64,000 nucleotides of DNA from Streptomyces changanensis (GTDB taxonomy: Bacteria > Actinomycetota > Actinomycetes > Streptomycetales > Streptomycetaceae), in the NCBI RefSeq assembly GCF_024600715.1, contig NZ_CP102332.1, positions 5,146,001 to 5,210,000 on the forward strand, written 5' to 3'. The position numbers and the translations under genes are program-made. The notes under the pieces are model-generated. The model was not told where the DNA came from. It saw only the letters and a program-made list of their open reading frames with translations, and did no database searches. This document shows, piece after piece, positions 53,173 to 60,033 of the stretch (positions within the stretch are counted from its first letter, which is position 1; every line of letters begins with the position of its first letter).

Positions 53173-53193
53173 GCCCACGCCCTTGGTGTGGGC
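53173..53193 (+). promoter_or_regulatory. Leader hairpin of the second cspA-type gene
   Basis: GCCCACGCC pairs with GGTGTGGGC (one G-U) around CTT, about 93 bases before the ATG. It follows a GTGGTTC segment, as the hairpin of the first cold-shock gene does, although the stem sequences differ. Confidence 0.5.
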
Positions 53194-53286
53194 ATCTTGC
53201 TGTGCTGTGTTGTGCCGCACGAACCAGGGCGATCACCTCTGCCTCCCACATGCAGTGGTAGGCGTCATCGACTGGAAGGCATGATC

Positions 53287-53490
53287 ATGGCTACGGGCAC
53301 TGTGAAGTGGTTCAACGCGGAGAAGGGCTTCGGCTTCATCGCCCAGGACGGGGGCGGCCCGGACGTCTTCGCGCACTACTCCGCCATCAACTCCTCGGGC
53401 TTCCGTGAGCTCCAGGAGGGGCAGACCGTGACGTTCGACGTCACCCAGGGCCAGAAGGGCCCGCAGGCCGAGAACATCACCCCGGCCTGA
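53287..53490 (+). CDS. CspA-type cold-shock protein (second copy)
   Basis: A 67-residue single cold-shock domain. RNP1 is KGFGFIAQD and RNP2 is VFAHYSAI; the N-terminus [14 protein letters not shown] and the end AENITPA match the copy at 51286-51489. The ATG at 53287 is preferred because GGAAGG lies 8 bases upstream; an in-frame ATG at 53281 is too close to that site. It has its own leader hairpin and a short terminator. Two such close paralogues 2 kb apart suggest a tandem duplication. Differences cluster in the middle and last third of the protein ([19 protein letters not shown]), so they may differ in expression or ligand preference. Confidence 0.97.
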   Translation: MATGTVKWFNAEKGFGFIAQDGGGPDVFAHYSAINSSGFRELQEGQTVTFDVTQGQKGPQAENITPA

Positions 53491-53496
53491 CCCTCC

Positions 53497-53512
53497 AGCC
53501 CTCCCGAGGGCT
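53497..53512 (+). terminator. Short hairpin terminator of the second cspA-type gene
   Basis: AGCCCT pairs with AGGGCT around CCCG, 6 bases after the stop codon. It is a minimal but perfectly paired stem. Confidence 0.6.
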
Positions 53513-53642
53513 CGCGCACCCTGCGTCCGGTGACCGCCGCGGCCCGTACGGGCCATGCGGGTGGTGCGCGCCGTGCTCCAGCCGGGCCGTGGGAGCCCGC
53601 TCCCGTGCCGGGGGCGGGTCGACCAGATGGGTGAAGCACGAT

Positions 53643-53678
53643 CTCAGGGCCGCGCAGCCATGGCTGCGCGGCCCTGAG
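53643..53678. terminator. 36-base perfect palindrome between convergent genes
   Basis: Two 18-base arms meet without a loop at the centre (CCATGG at 53658-53663) and pair perfectly out to 53643/53678. It sits between the second cold-shock gene (+) and the minus-strand gene ending at 53743, as expected of a bidirectional terminator. Confidence 0.7.
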
Positions 53679-53742
53679 CCGTCGAGGTGGACACGCGGCC
53701 CGGGCGCCGCGTGCCCTGCGCGGCCGCCCGGAGAGCGGACGC

Positions 53743-54303
53743 TCAGACGCCGGTCCAGGCGTCGACGAAGGCCTTCCGGCCGGCCGGATCGTCCGAGCCG
53801 CGGTCCGCGTGCAGGACGCGCCAGGCGGTCAGCTCCAGATCGCGGAGCCACAGCTCTCCGATGACCTGCGTCTTGAGGTCGGGGAGGTGGTCGGACTCGG
53901 CGAGGGCCTCACCGATCACCTCCCCGGCGGCGACGCGCTGGGGAGGGGTCATCTCGTCGACGGCCGAGAGGATCTGTCGGGCCAGGTCGATTCCTTCTCC
54001 CGCCAGGGAACGCTGCACCAGCGCCTTCATGTTGACGGGCAGCAGGTACGCGGTGCCCGAGGCCCTCCACAGGTCCGACCAGAAGCGCTCTCCTGCCTCG
54101 GTGGGGGCGGGCAGCGCGGCCAGCAGCCCGAGGAGGTGGCCGGTGGCCGCATAGCCGTCGGAGTGGGCGGCCGCGACGACGGCGATGCCGGCGACGCACT
54201 CCACATCGAGGTGGCCGACTTCCAGGTGCGAAGCCAGGCCCAACTGGCGCTCCAGCTGGAGTGCGAGGGGGGCGGACACGTGGGGGCGGACCTCAGGAAG
54301 CAT
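53743..54303 (-). CDS. Conserved-looking hypothetical protein
   Basis: A 186-residue protein that I do not recognise. It appears all-helical, without transmembrane segments or a signal peptide. The start MLPEVRPHVSAPLALQLERQ is followed by repeated amphipathic helices (VAAAHSDGYAATGHLLGLLA, LAGEGIDLARQILSAVDE) and a final AWRVLHADRGSDD region. It is fairly rich in Leu, Ala and acidic residues, so probably cytoplasmic. The ATG at 54303 is supported by AAGGA about 8 bases upstream; the frame continues further upstream but that part is Arg/Ser-rich and crosses a tandem duplication. It stands alone on its strand between a palindromic terminator and a divergent TrhA-like gene. Confidence 0.7.
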   Translation of the reverse strand: MLPEVRPHVSAPLALQLERQLGLASHLEVGHLDVECVAGIAVVAAAHSDGYAATGHLLGLLAALPAPTEAGERFWSDLWRASGTAYLLPVNMKALVQRSLAGEGIDLARQILSAVDEMTPPQRVAAGEVIGEALAESDHLPDLKTQVIGELWLRDLELTAWRVLHADRGSDDPAGRKAFVDAWTGV

Positions 54304-54443
54304 CGGCGATCCTTGCGGTAGGCGAGCGGAGAAGCCCGTTCGGAAGCCCTGATCGTTCCCATGACCGGGCGATCTACTCGGCTTCGGCAGGCCCGATCGG
54401 CGGCGACGGCAACGGGGCCGCAGCCCACACGGTGACGAAACGG

Positions 54444-54517
54444 CCCATGCCCGGCAACGCGACCTCGGGTTCCGGACCGGCCCATGCCCGGCAACGCGCC
54501 CCGGGGTTCCGGACCGG
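54444..54517 (+). repeat. 37-bp direct tandem duplication
   Basis: Copies at 54444-54480 and 54481-54517 both begin CCCATGCCCGGCAACGCG and end GGGTTCCGGACCGG, with a few mismatches in the middle. They lie in the 302-base divergent gap between the hypothetical gene and the TrhA-like gene, in the likely promoter region. Confidence 0.85.
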
Positions 54518-54605
54518 CCTCCTCTCATCCCTGCCGGGTGGTGCCTCCTAGCATGACCGCATGGTTGCCAGTGACGCCCAGGAGTCCGAAGGAGGACGGG
54601 AAGCC

Positions 54606-55427
54606 GTGTCCCGCCACACCGCTGAAGTCGAGAGTGGTCACGTCGCCTCAGCGCGTGCAGAACACTGTGAAGGCGGGCCGACCCGCGAACCACGAGCCGG
54701 CGGCACAGGCGGCACAGGCTGCACAAGCGACACAGGCGACACGGAGGAGAGGACCGGTCCGGTCGCCGCCCTGGTGGAGCGGGCGGCCGACCTGGCCGAA
54801 CCGATCAAGCCGAGGCTGCGTGGCTGGCTCCACGTCGGAATGGTCCCCGCCGCGCTGATCGCGGGCATCGTGCTCATCTGCCTGGCCCGTACCCCGCAGG
54901 CGGTCCTGGCCTGCGCCGTCTACGCGGTGACCGCCTGGCTGCTGTTCGCCACGAGCGCCGTCTACCACCGCGGTACCTGGGGGCCGCTCGGCGAGGCCAT
55001 CCTGCGCCGTCTCGACCACGCCAACATCTTCCTGATCATCGCCGGCACCTGCACCCCACTGGCCGTGCTCCTCCTCCCGCCGGACCAGCGGTCCCTGCTG
55101 CTGTGGATCGTGTGGGTGGGCGCGGCGGTCGGCATCGCGTTCCGGGTCCTGTGGGTCGGTGCCCCGCGCTGGCTGTACACCCCCTGTTACCTGGCCCTGG
55201 GGTGGGCACCGGTGAGCTACCTGCCCGACTTCCTGCACGCCGGCGGAGTGGCCGTACTCGTCCTGATCGTGGTCGGCGGTCTCCTCTACAGCGCGGGCGC
55301 GGTCGTCTACGCCCTCCAGCGGCCCGACCCCTCGCCCCGCTGGTTCGGCTTCCACGAGGTCTTCCACGCGCTGACGGTGGCGGCCTTCACCGCGCACTAC
55401 GCCGCCATCGCCCTGGCCACCTACTGA
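54606..55427 (+). CDS. trhA: TrhA/hemolysin III-type (PAQR superfamily) membrane protein
   Basis: An integral membrane protein of about 273 residues with seven predicted helices, homologous to YqfA/TrhA and eukaryotic PAQR receptors. The family's conserved positions are visible: SAVYHRGTWG (Ser and His), RLDHANIFLIIAGTCTP (Asp and His) and the last-helix GFHEVFHALTVAAFTAHY (two His). These form a putative metal site. The N-terminal 40-50 residues are a low-complexity Gly/Thr-rich tail encoded by short GGCACAGGC-like repeats (around 54700-54745). The GTG at 54606 is chosen because GGAGG lies 10 bases upstream. An in-frame ATG at 54561 has no such site but cannot be excluded. Reported roles include membrane fluidity or energetics; hydrolase activity is only proposed for the family. 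Confidence 0.88.
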   Translation: MSRHTAEVESGHVASARAEHCEGGPTREPRAGGTGGTGCTSDTGDTEERTGPVAALVERAADLAEPIKPRLRGWLHVGMVPAALIAGIVLICLARTPQAVLACAVYAVTAWLLFATSAVYHRGTWGPLGEAILRRLDHANIFLIIAGTCTPLAVLLLPPDQRSLLLWIVWVGAAVGIAFRVLWVGAPRWLYTPCYLALGWAPVSYLPDFLHAGGVAVLVLIVVGGLLYSAGAVVYALQRPDPSPRWFGFHEVFHALTVAAFTAHYAAIALATY

Positions 55428-55504
55428 CCCGCCCGGCCCGCGCCCCGAGCCGACGGCGGCCGTCCCGGTGGCCCGCGTCGACGGCGGTCACCGGGGCGGC
55501 CGCG

Positions 55505-56848
55505 TCACCGCCCGGGAGGCGTCCGCCCCGTCCGCCCCGTCCGCCCCGTCCGCCCCGTCCACGAGGGGGCGGAGGCGTCGGCGAGGTCGGCACCGGTGTC
55601 GGCGTCCCGCCGGGAGTGGCCGACGCCGTGCCAGTCCAGGCACATGACGGTCGCGTCGTCCTGCAGGTGGCCGTCGTTCGCGTCGACGACCGCCGCGACG
55701 AGGGTGCGGGCGGCCTCGCGGGGATGCAGCGCGCGGGTGCGGACGACCAGGTCGGACAGGTCGGAGCTGATGGCGTTGCGCTCCAGCATGCCGTCGGTCA
55801 ACATCACCAACCGGTCACCCGGCCGCAGGTCCAGCGACTGGACCCGGTAGGTGTGCGGGGCGTCGAAGCCGAACGGCATGTCGATCTCCGGAGTGATCTC
55901 CTGCACCTGCCCGTCCCGCATCCGCAGCGGCCAGGGGTGCCCGGCGTTGATGAACTCGGCCCCGCCGTCGATCAGGCTGATGCGCAGCAGCTGACCGGTG
56001 ACGTAGCAGTGGCGGCCGTGCTCGCGCATGGCCCGGTCGGCCTGGCGGGCCTGCTCGGCGAGGTCGGCGCCGGCCCGTCGTGCCCGGCGCAGGGCGCCCA
56101 CCAGCAGGGTGGCCAGCAGCGCGGCGTCCACGTCGTGCCCCATGGCGTCGGTGACGGAGAGCTGGACCGTGTCCCGGTCGATCACGTAGTCGAAGGTGTC
56201 GCCCCCGACGTGGTCGGCGGGCTCCAGCGCCCCGGCGACCGCGAACTGCGCCGCCTCGCACGCCAGCGACGCCGGGAGCAACCGGTGCTGGATCTCCGCC
56301 GCCAGGCTCAGCGGGGTGGTGCGGCGGCCCCACTGGTACACGTCCGTGTAGGACCGGTTCGCGATGACGATGTACGCCAGGGCGTGCGCGGTCTCGCCGA
56401 TCTCCCGCATCACCTCCGCGTCGGGCGCCGACGGCAGGAACAGTTCCAGGAGCCCGATGGCGTCCCCGCGGTTGGTCACCGGGGCGACGATCCGCACCAG
56501 CGTGCCCTCGCCCCGGTCCTCCACGCGCGGTCGCTGGGTGCGGATCACGTCGTCGTACAGGGTGCCCCGCAGCGTGATGCGCCGCGCGGGCTCGTCGGTC
56601 TCGACGCTGCCCGCGGCCCCCAGCCGTACGACCGAGCCGCCGGTGAAGTCGGTGATCAGGAACGACACCGACGCGGCCCCGAGGTGTTCCCTCAGCATGC
56701 GCGCGACCACGTCGAGCGACTCCACGGGCGCCGAGCTCTCCGCCGCGGCCAGCGTCCCCGCCAAGGTCATCGCCTTGCCCCGGCCCCACCCGTTCCCGGG
56801 AGCACGAAAGCTCGGCTCACCCTCCCCGTCAGGCCCGCCTACGGTCAC
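55505..56848 (-). CDS. GAF-like sensor / PP2C (SpoIIE)-type serine phosphatase
   Basis: A 447-residue soluble regulator. About residues 30-195 look like a GAF-type sensory domain (LDVVARMLREHLGAASVSF, VAPVTNRGDAIGLLELFLP). The C-terminal half is a PP2C/SpoIIE phosphatase domain with metal-site motifs VGGDTFDYV, VTDAMGHDVDAA, FINAGHPWPLR and VMLTDGMLERNA. Such proteins dephosphorylate anti-anti-sigma factors or other Ser/Thr targets in Streptomyces stress signalling. The GTG at 56848 has GAGGAG 5 bases upstream; a later ATG at 56770 would shorten the N-terminus by 26 residues. The extreme C-terminus is a Gly-Arg-Thr tripeptide repeat encoded by a 9-bp tandem array. It converges with the TrhA-like gene, 77 bases apart. 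Confidence 0.88.
   Translation of the reverse strand: MTVGGPDGEGEPSFRAPGNGWGRGKAMTLAGTLAAAESSAPVESLDVVARMLREHLGAASVSFLITDFTGGSVVRLGAAGSVETDEPARRITLRGTLYDDVIRTQRPRVEDRGEGTLVRIVAPVTNRGDAIGLLELFLPSAPDAEVMREIGETAHALAYIVIANRSYTDVYQWGRRTTPLSLAAEIQHRLLPASLACEAAQFAVAGALEPADHVGGDTFDYVIDRDTVQLSVTDAMGHDVDAALLATLLVGALRRARRAGADLAEQARQADRAMREHGRHCYVTGQLLRISLIDGGAEFINAGHPWPLRMRDGQVQEITPEIDMPFGFDAPHTYRVQSLDLRPGDRLVMLTDGMLERNAISSDLSDLVVRTRALHPREAARTLVAAVVDANDGHLQDDATVMCLDWHGVGHSRRDADTGADLADASAPSWTGRTGRTGRTGRTPPGR
55521..55560 (-). repeat. 9-bp tandem repeat encoding a Gly-Arg-Thr tail
   Basis: The unit GTCCGCCCC (plus strand) repeats 4.4 times at 55521-55560, inside the 3' end of the phosphatase gene. It encodes Gly-Arg-Thr per unit, so copy-number changes keep the frame. 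Confidence 0.9.
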
Positions 56849-57328
56849 GATGACTCCTCGCTCGCTGGTGCCCCGGGCTCCGACCCAGGTGTGCGAGGGG
56901 CCGGCGCAAGCCCGGTGCCGGGCAGATGTCATTGCACCACAGCGCCCCCGAAGGGACGTACCTCTCAGCCGACCGTTCGCCGCCCGACCCACACCGGCGG
57001 GCAGCCGGCCCACGCCGCCCCGGTGTCACGCTCCAGGGCGCGCACCGGCGCCCGGACGCCGCACGGCGATGCGGAGCAGCGGTGTGCGCCGCGAGTCCGC
57101 CGGCTGCCGACGGAAGAGCGGGCGGAGGAGTCAAAGGCGGCGCGCGGTCTTCTCGCGGAGCTGTCCGAGGTCGTCGAGAGGCACCTGTCCGTCGGCCTCC
57201 GGCCCGTACGGCTCCGTCCCCGTGTGCCACCGGTGGGAGTCAGCGTCCCGGGTCGGCCGGCGGGTTTCGGTGGCGGGCCGGACACGCCGGGGCCGTACCG
57301 TACGGGCGCCCCTCGGGGTGCCGGGCCA
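56849..57328. other. 480-base gap without a supported gene
   Basis: Sequence between the phosphatase start and the lipoprotein stop, both on the minus strand. Open frames on either strand are Arg/Pro/Ser-rich with no ribosome-binding site or recognisable domain. One plus-strand stretch near 57110-57180 has helix-like composition but no start codon in frame nearby. Confidence 0.5.
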
Positions 57329-57784
57329 TCACGTCACCGGGTCCTCGTGGAGGGCGACCACGTACCTGTCGCCGTAGGGATCGTCCTGGTCCTCCGGCAT
57401 CAGCAGGAGCGACAGCGTGGAGCGGTCTCCGTCGAAGCGGACCTCGACGGAGGCGTCCTTCTCCCCGGGGCCGAAGTCTGCCGTGGCCGGGCGTTGGGCC
57501 GCGTCACCCCAGCGCGCCAGCCAGCGCTTCGCGTCCTCGTCCGCTCCGTCGCCCTCCGCGGCGAGCTCGGCCAAGCCCTCGGCGTCGCGCGCCCTGAGTC
57601 TGGCCAGAACGTGTTCCGTCACGGAGAGGCTGCCTGGCGTCGGGCGCCCGGTGACGGTCAGGTCGAGCTGGGATATTCCGTTCCTGACCCGCTCGGGCGT
57701 CCTGTCGGTGGACAGGGCGTCACAGCCTCCGAGGAGCAGTATGAGTGCTCCCGCGGCGCAGACCGGTCTGCTCGCTCGCTTCAA
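57329..57784 (-). CDS. Small secreted lipoprotein of unknown function
   Basis: A 151-residue lipoprotein. The N-terminus is a short signal peptide (MKRASRPVCAAGALILLL) followed by the lipobox L-L-G-G-C, so lipidation of Cys21 and display on the outer face of the membrane are expected. The mature part is hydrophilic and acidic (LRARDAEGLAELAAEGDGA, LLMPEDQDDPYGDRY), of a type common in Streptomyces with no named function. The start is TTG at 57784, supported by CGGGAG about 6 bases upstream on this strand. It is divergent from the phosphopantetheinyl transferase gene, with a 362-base gap that contains 17-bp repeats. No partner is evident. Confidence 0.85.
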   Translation of the reverse strand: MKRASRPVCAAGALILLLGGCDALSTDRTPERVRNGISQLDLTVTGRPTPGSLSVTEHVLARLRARDAEGLAELAAEGDGADEDAKRWLARWGDAAQRPATADFGPGEKDASVEVRFDGDRSTLSLLLMPEDQDDPYGDRYVVALHEDPVT

Positions 57785-58146
57785 CTTCGCTCCCGGCCGA
57801 TGCGCTGATGCGGCTCAGATTATCGTTTCTCCTGCACCACTGGTGTGACGTCGTGCCGCGGGACCCGGCCGTGCTGCGCGATGTCCCGGGGTCGCCCTTC
57901 CTGTTCGGCCTGGCACCGGGTCGTGCGACCTCGACACCACCCCGGTGCTTCTTTCGGACGGTAGTGCGTACCCGCCGGACCGGCGGGGCCGGCCGGCGCC
58001 TCGGCGGCGGAGCGCGCATGGCGGCGGAGCGCGCATGGCGGTGAAGCGCGCAGCGTCGCGCGAGCGGGCGATGATCGGACCGTGTGTCCGTGTGCGAGGG
58101 TGTCTTCCGTCGGGGTGTCGTCGTCGAGGGGGAGGGGACGGCCGTG
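57785..58146. other. 362-base divergent gap before the phosphopantetheinyl transferase gene
   Basis: No gene is supported. The gap contains a three-copy 17-bp repeat (58004-58054) and a G-rich ribosome-binding stretch (58127-58136). Promoters for both flanking genes must lie here, but I cannot pick a clear one. Confidence 0.55.
58004..58054 (+). repeat. Three tandem 17-bp repeats upstream of the phosphopantetheinyl transferase
   Basis: GCGGCGGAGCGCGCATG occurs exactly at 58004-58020 and 58021-58037, with a degenerate third copy at 58038-58054. Spacing close to two helical turns and the promoter location make a protein-binding array possible. Confidence 0.85.
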
Positions 58147-58851
58147 ATGGACGGGTTGTTGCCGGCCGAGGTGCGCGTCGTCGAGGTCTTCCACGATCCG
58201 CCGGGGCTGCCGTTGCTCGGTGCGGAGGCGGAGCAGGTGCGTCGTGCGGTCGACAAGCGGCGCCGGGAGTACACCACCGTCCGCTGGTGTGCGCGGCGGG
58301 CCCTCGCCGGGTTGGGCGTCGGGCCCGTGCCGATACCGCGCGGTGAGCGCGGGGCGCCCCAGTGGCCGGACCGGATCGTCGGCAGCATGACGCACTGTCA
58401 GGGCTACCGGGCGGCGGCCGTGGCGCGCGACACGGACCTGCGCGCCCTCGGGATCGACGCCGAGGAGCACCTGCCGCTCCCGGACGGAGTGCTGGGGCTG
58501 GTCGCGTCGGAGGGCGAGCGGGCGCACCTCGCGGAGCTGGCCCGTCCGCGTCCGGACGTGCACTGGGACCGGCTGCTGTTCAGCGCGAAGGAGTCGGTGT
58601 ACAAGGCGTGGTTCCCGCTGACCCGCCGGTGGCTCGGACACGAGGAGGCCGAGCTGGCCTTCGCGGTGGACGGGACGTTCACGGCGCGCGTCCTTTTGCG
58701 CGACCCGGCCGTTCCGGCGGAGGGCTTCACCGGGCGGTGGGCGGTGGACGGGGTGCTGGCGGCCACCGTCGTGACCGTGCCGCCCACCGCGCCGGCGCGC
58801 GGGTGGACGCGCTCGCTGAGGGCTACGCGGCCTGGGTCCCGGGGCGTTTGA
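58147..58851 (+). CDS. 4'-phosphopantetheinyl transferase (Sfp/EntD type)
   Basis: A 234-residue enzyme that transfers the phosphopantetheine arm of CoA to carrier-domain serines, making NRPS and PKS proteins active. Motifs seen: KRRREYTTVRWCARRAL (P1 region), GSMTHCQGY, the Mg-binding GIDAEEH and FSAKESVYKAWFPLT (W/F-S-x-K-E-S). Length and layout match the actinobacterial EntD/Sfp-like subfamily. The ATG at 58147 or the adjacent in-frame GTG at 58144 can start; GAGGGG lies about 7-10 bases upstream. It lies 10 kb from the assembly line, so it could serve this cluster or be the general enzyme of the strain. Its last 29 bases overlap the 3' end of the convergent HNH nuclease gene. A downstream fatty-acyl-AMP ligase operon gives another possible client pathway. 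Confidence 0.92.
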   Translation: MDGLLPAEVRVVEVFHDPPGLPLLGAEAEQVRRAVDKRRREYTTVRWCARRALAGLGVGPVPIPRGERGAPQWPDRIVGSMTHCQGYRAAAVARDTDLRALGIDAEEHLPLPDGVLGLVASEGERAHLAELARPRPDVHWDRLLFSAKESVYKAWFPLTRRWLGHEEAELAFAVDGTFTARVLLRDPAVPAEGFTGRWAVDGVLAATVVTVPPTAPARGWTRSLRATRPGSRGV

Positions 58852-59824
58852 AGACCTGGCGGCCGTGCCAGAGGACGAACCGCGGGTCGACGGTGGGGCG
58901 GCCGGGGCGGGGCGCCGCGACGGGGCGGCCGTGGAGGTCGTCGACGGCGCGGCCGGCCGGTCCGCGGGCGACGTACAGCTCGGAGACCTGGATGCGCAGG
59001 TCGGGGAGGAGCCCGAGGACGCCGAGGTCGAAGAGGGTGTGGTGCAGGGAGCACAGGGACAGGCCGTTGTTCACCTCGTCCGGGCCGTCCTGGCTGTGCC
59101 AGCGCACGTGCGCGGCCTCCAGGCCGACGGGGTGGCGGCCGAGGGCCCCGTCGAACCCGCAGAAGGCGCAGGCGTACGCGTAGGCGTGCAGCACCTCCTC
59201 GGTGAAACCGGCCCGGCGCCGGCGTCGCTTCCGTCCGGCGAGGGTGTGCGGCGCGGTGCCGGCGAGGGCGGAGCCGACGTCGGCGGTGAGGTCGGCGGCG
59301 AGGCCCGCGCCGGGGTCTCCGGTGAGGCCCGTGCCGAGGTCTTCGGTGAGGTCGAGCCCGACGGCGTCGCAGACGGGTGCCTCCAGCGCGGGGGTGAAGT
59401 GCTGTTCCAGCAGGAGGCGTACCGCCGCGGCCAGCGTGCCCGGCTCCGCCAGCAGCGCCTCGACGTGCGGGTGGAGGCGGCCGTGCGCCCCGCGGGCCCG
59501 CAGGGCGCCGCCCCGCTCCGGCGCGTCCCGGCTGATCGCGCGTCCGTCCCGGTCGCGCAGCTCCCACAGCTCGCGCTCCAGGTGCACGAACGGCATGGCC
59601 GCCCGCTCCCGCGCCCGCGCGGGGCTGGTCACGGCGGGCCCGAAGTCGTTGATCAGCCGGCTGACCGGCTCCTCCGCCTCGTCGTACGAGACGGCGGTGC
59701 TGCCGGAACCGGCGAACCTCCCCAGCAGCCACAGCACGAGCAACGGCTTGTGCGGGGCCCGTCGCCCGCCCACCTGGGCCCGCCGCAGTGCCGACAGCGC
59801 GTCCAGCAGCTCCTCCCGCGTCAC
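58823..59824 (-). CDS. HNH endonuclease with putative phosphorothioate (sulfur)-binding domain
   Basis: A 333-residue modification-dependent nuclease candidate. The N-terminal half carries RAPHKPLLVLWLLGRF, LINDFGPAV and PFVHLERELWELRD, resembling the sulfur-binding domain of ScoMcrA/SprMcrA, which reads phosphorothioate DNA. The C-terminal HNH domain has CAFCG, GLEAAHVRWHSQDG, NNGLSLCSLHHTLFD (Cys pairs, His and Asn of an HNH fold), and is followed by a short tail. The GTG at 59824 has GGGGGAGG 4 bases upstream. Family members act as type IV restriction against dnd-modified DNA. The gene stands alone here with no methylase, as expected for type IV. Its 3' end overlaps the phosphopantetheinyl transferase gene by 29 bases in convergent orientation. 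Confidence 0.85.
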   Translation of the reverse strand: MTREELLDALSALRRAQVGGRRAPHKPLLVLWLLGRFAGSGSTAVSYDEAEEPVSRLINDFGPAVTSPARARERAAMPFVHLERELWELRDRDGRAISRDAPERGGALRARGAHGRLHPHVEALLAEPGTLAAAVRLLLEQHFTPALEAPVCDAVGLDLTEDLGTGLTGDPGAGLAADLTADVGSALAGTAPHTLAGRKRRRRRAGFTEEVLHAYAYACAFCGFDGALGRHPVGLEAAHVRWHSQDGPDEVNNGLSLCSLHHTLFDLGVLGLLPDLRIQVSELYVARGPAGRAVDDLHGRPVAAPRPGRPTVDPRFVLWHGRQVFKRPGTQAA

Positions 59825-59999
59825 GGAACCTCCCCCCATGTCCGCCCCATGTCCCCCCTGTCCGGCTCCGCGCGGCCGTGTCCGGGTGGCGCGCCCGCTG
59901 ATTCTCGCAAGCCCTCCCGTCGCGGTTCCACTGACGGCCGCGCGGGGAGGGGCGGGCGCGGAGGCGGCGAGAAAGGGGGGAGAGGGTGGGGTGGTGGGG

Positions 60000-60027
60000 C
60001 GAGGGGCCCGGGTGGGTGGGCCCCTCG
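60000..60027 (-). terminator. Hairpin terminator after the fatty-acyl-AMP ligase
   Basis: CGAGGGGCCC (60000-60009) pairs perfectly with GGGCCCCTCG (60018-60027) around GGGTGGGT. On the minus strand it starts 6 bases after the ligase stop codon, ending the lipid operon before the nuclease gene. Confidence 0.75.
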
Positions 60028-60033
60028 GCCCGG

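Noticed and set aside
56965..57285. Small genes in the gap between phosphatase and lipoprotein
   Set aside because: Compositions are Arg/Ser/Thr-rich with no start signals.
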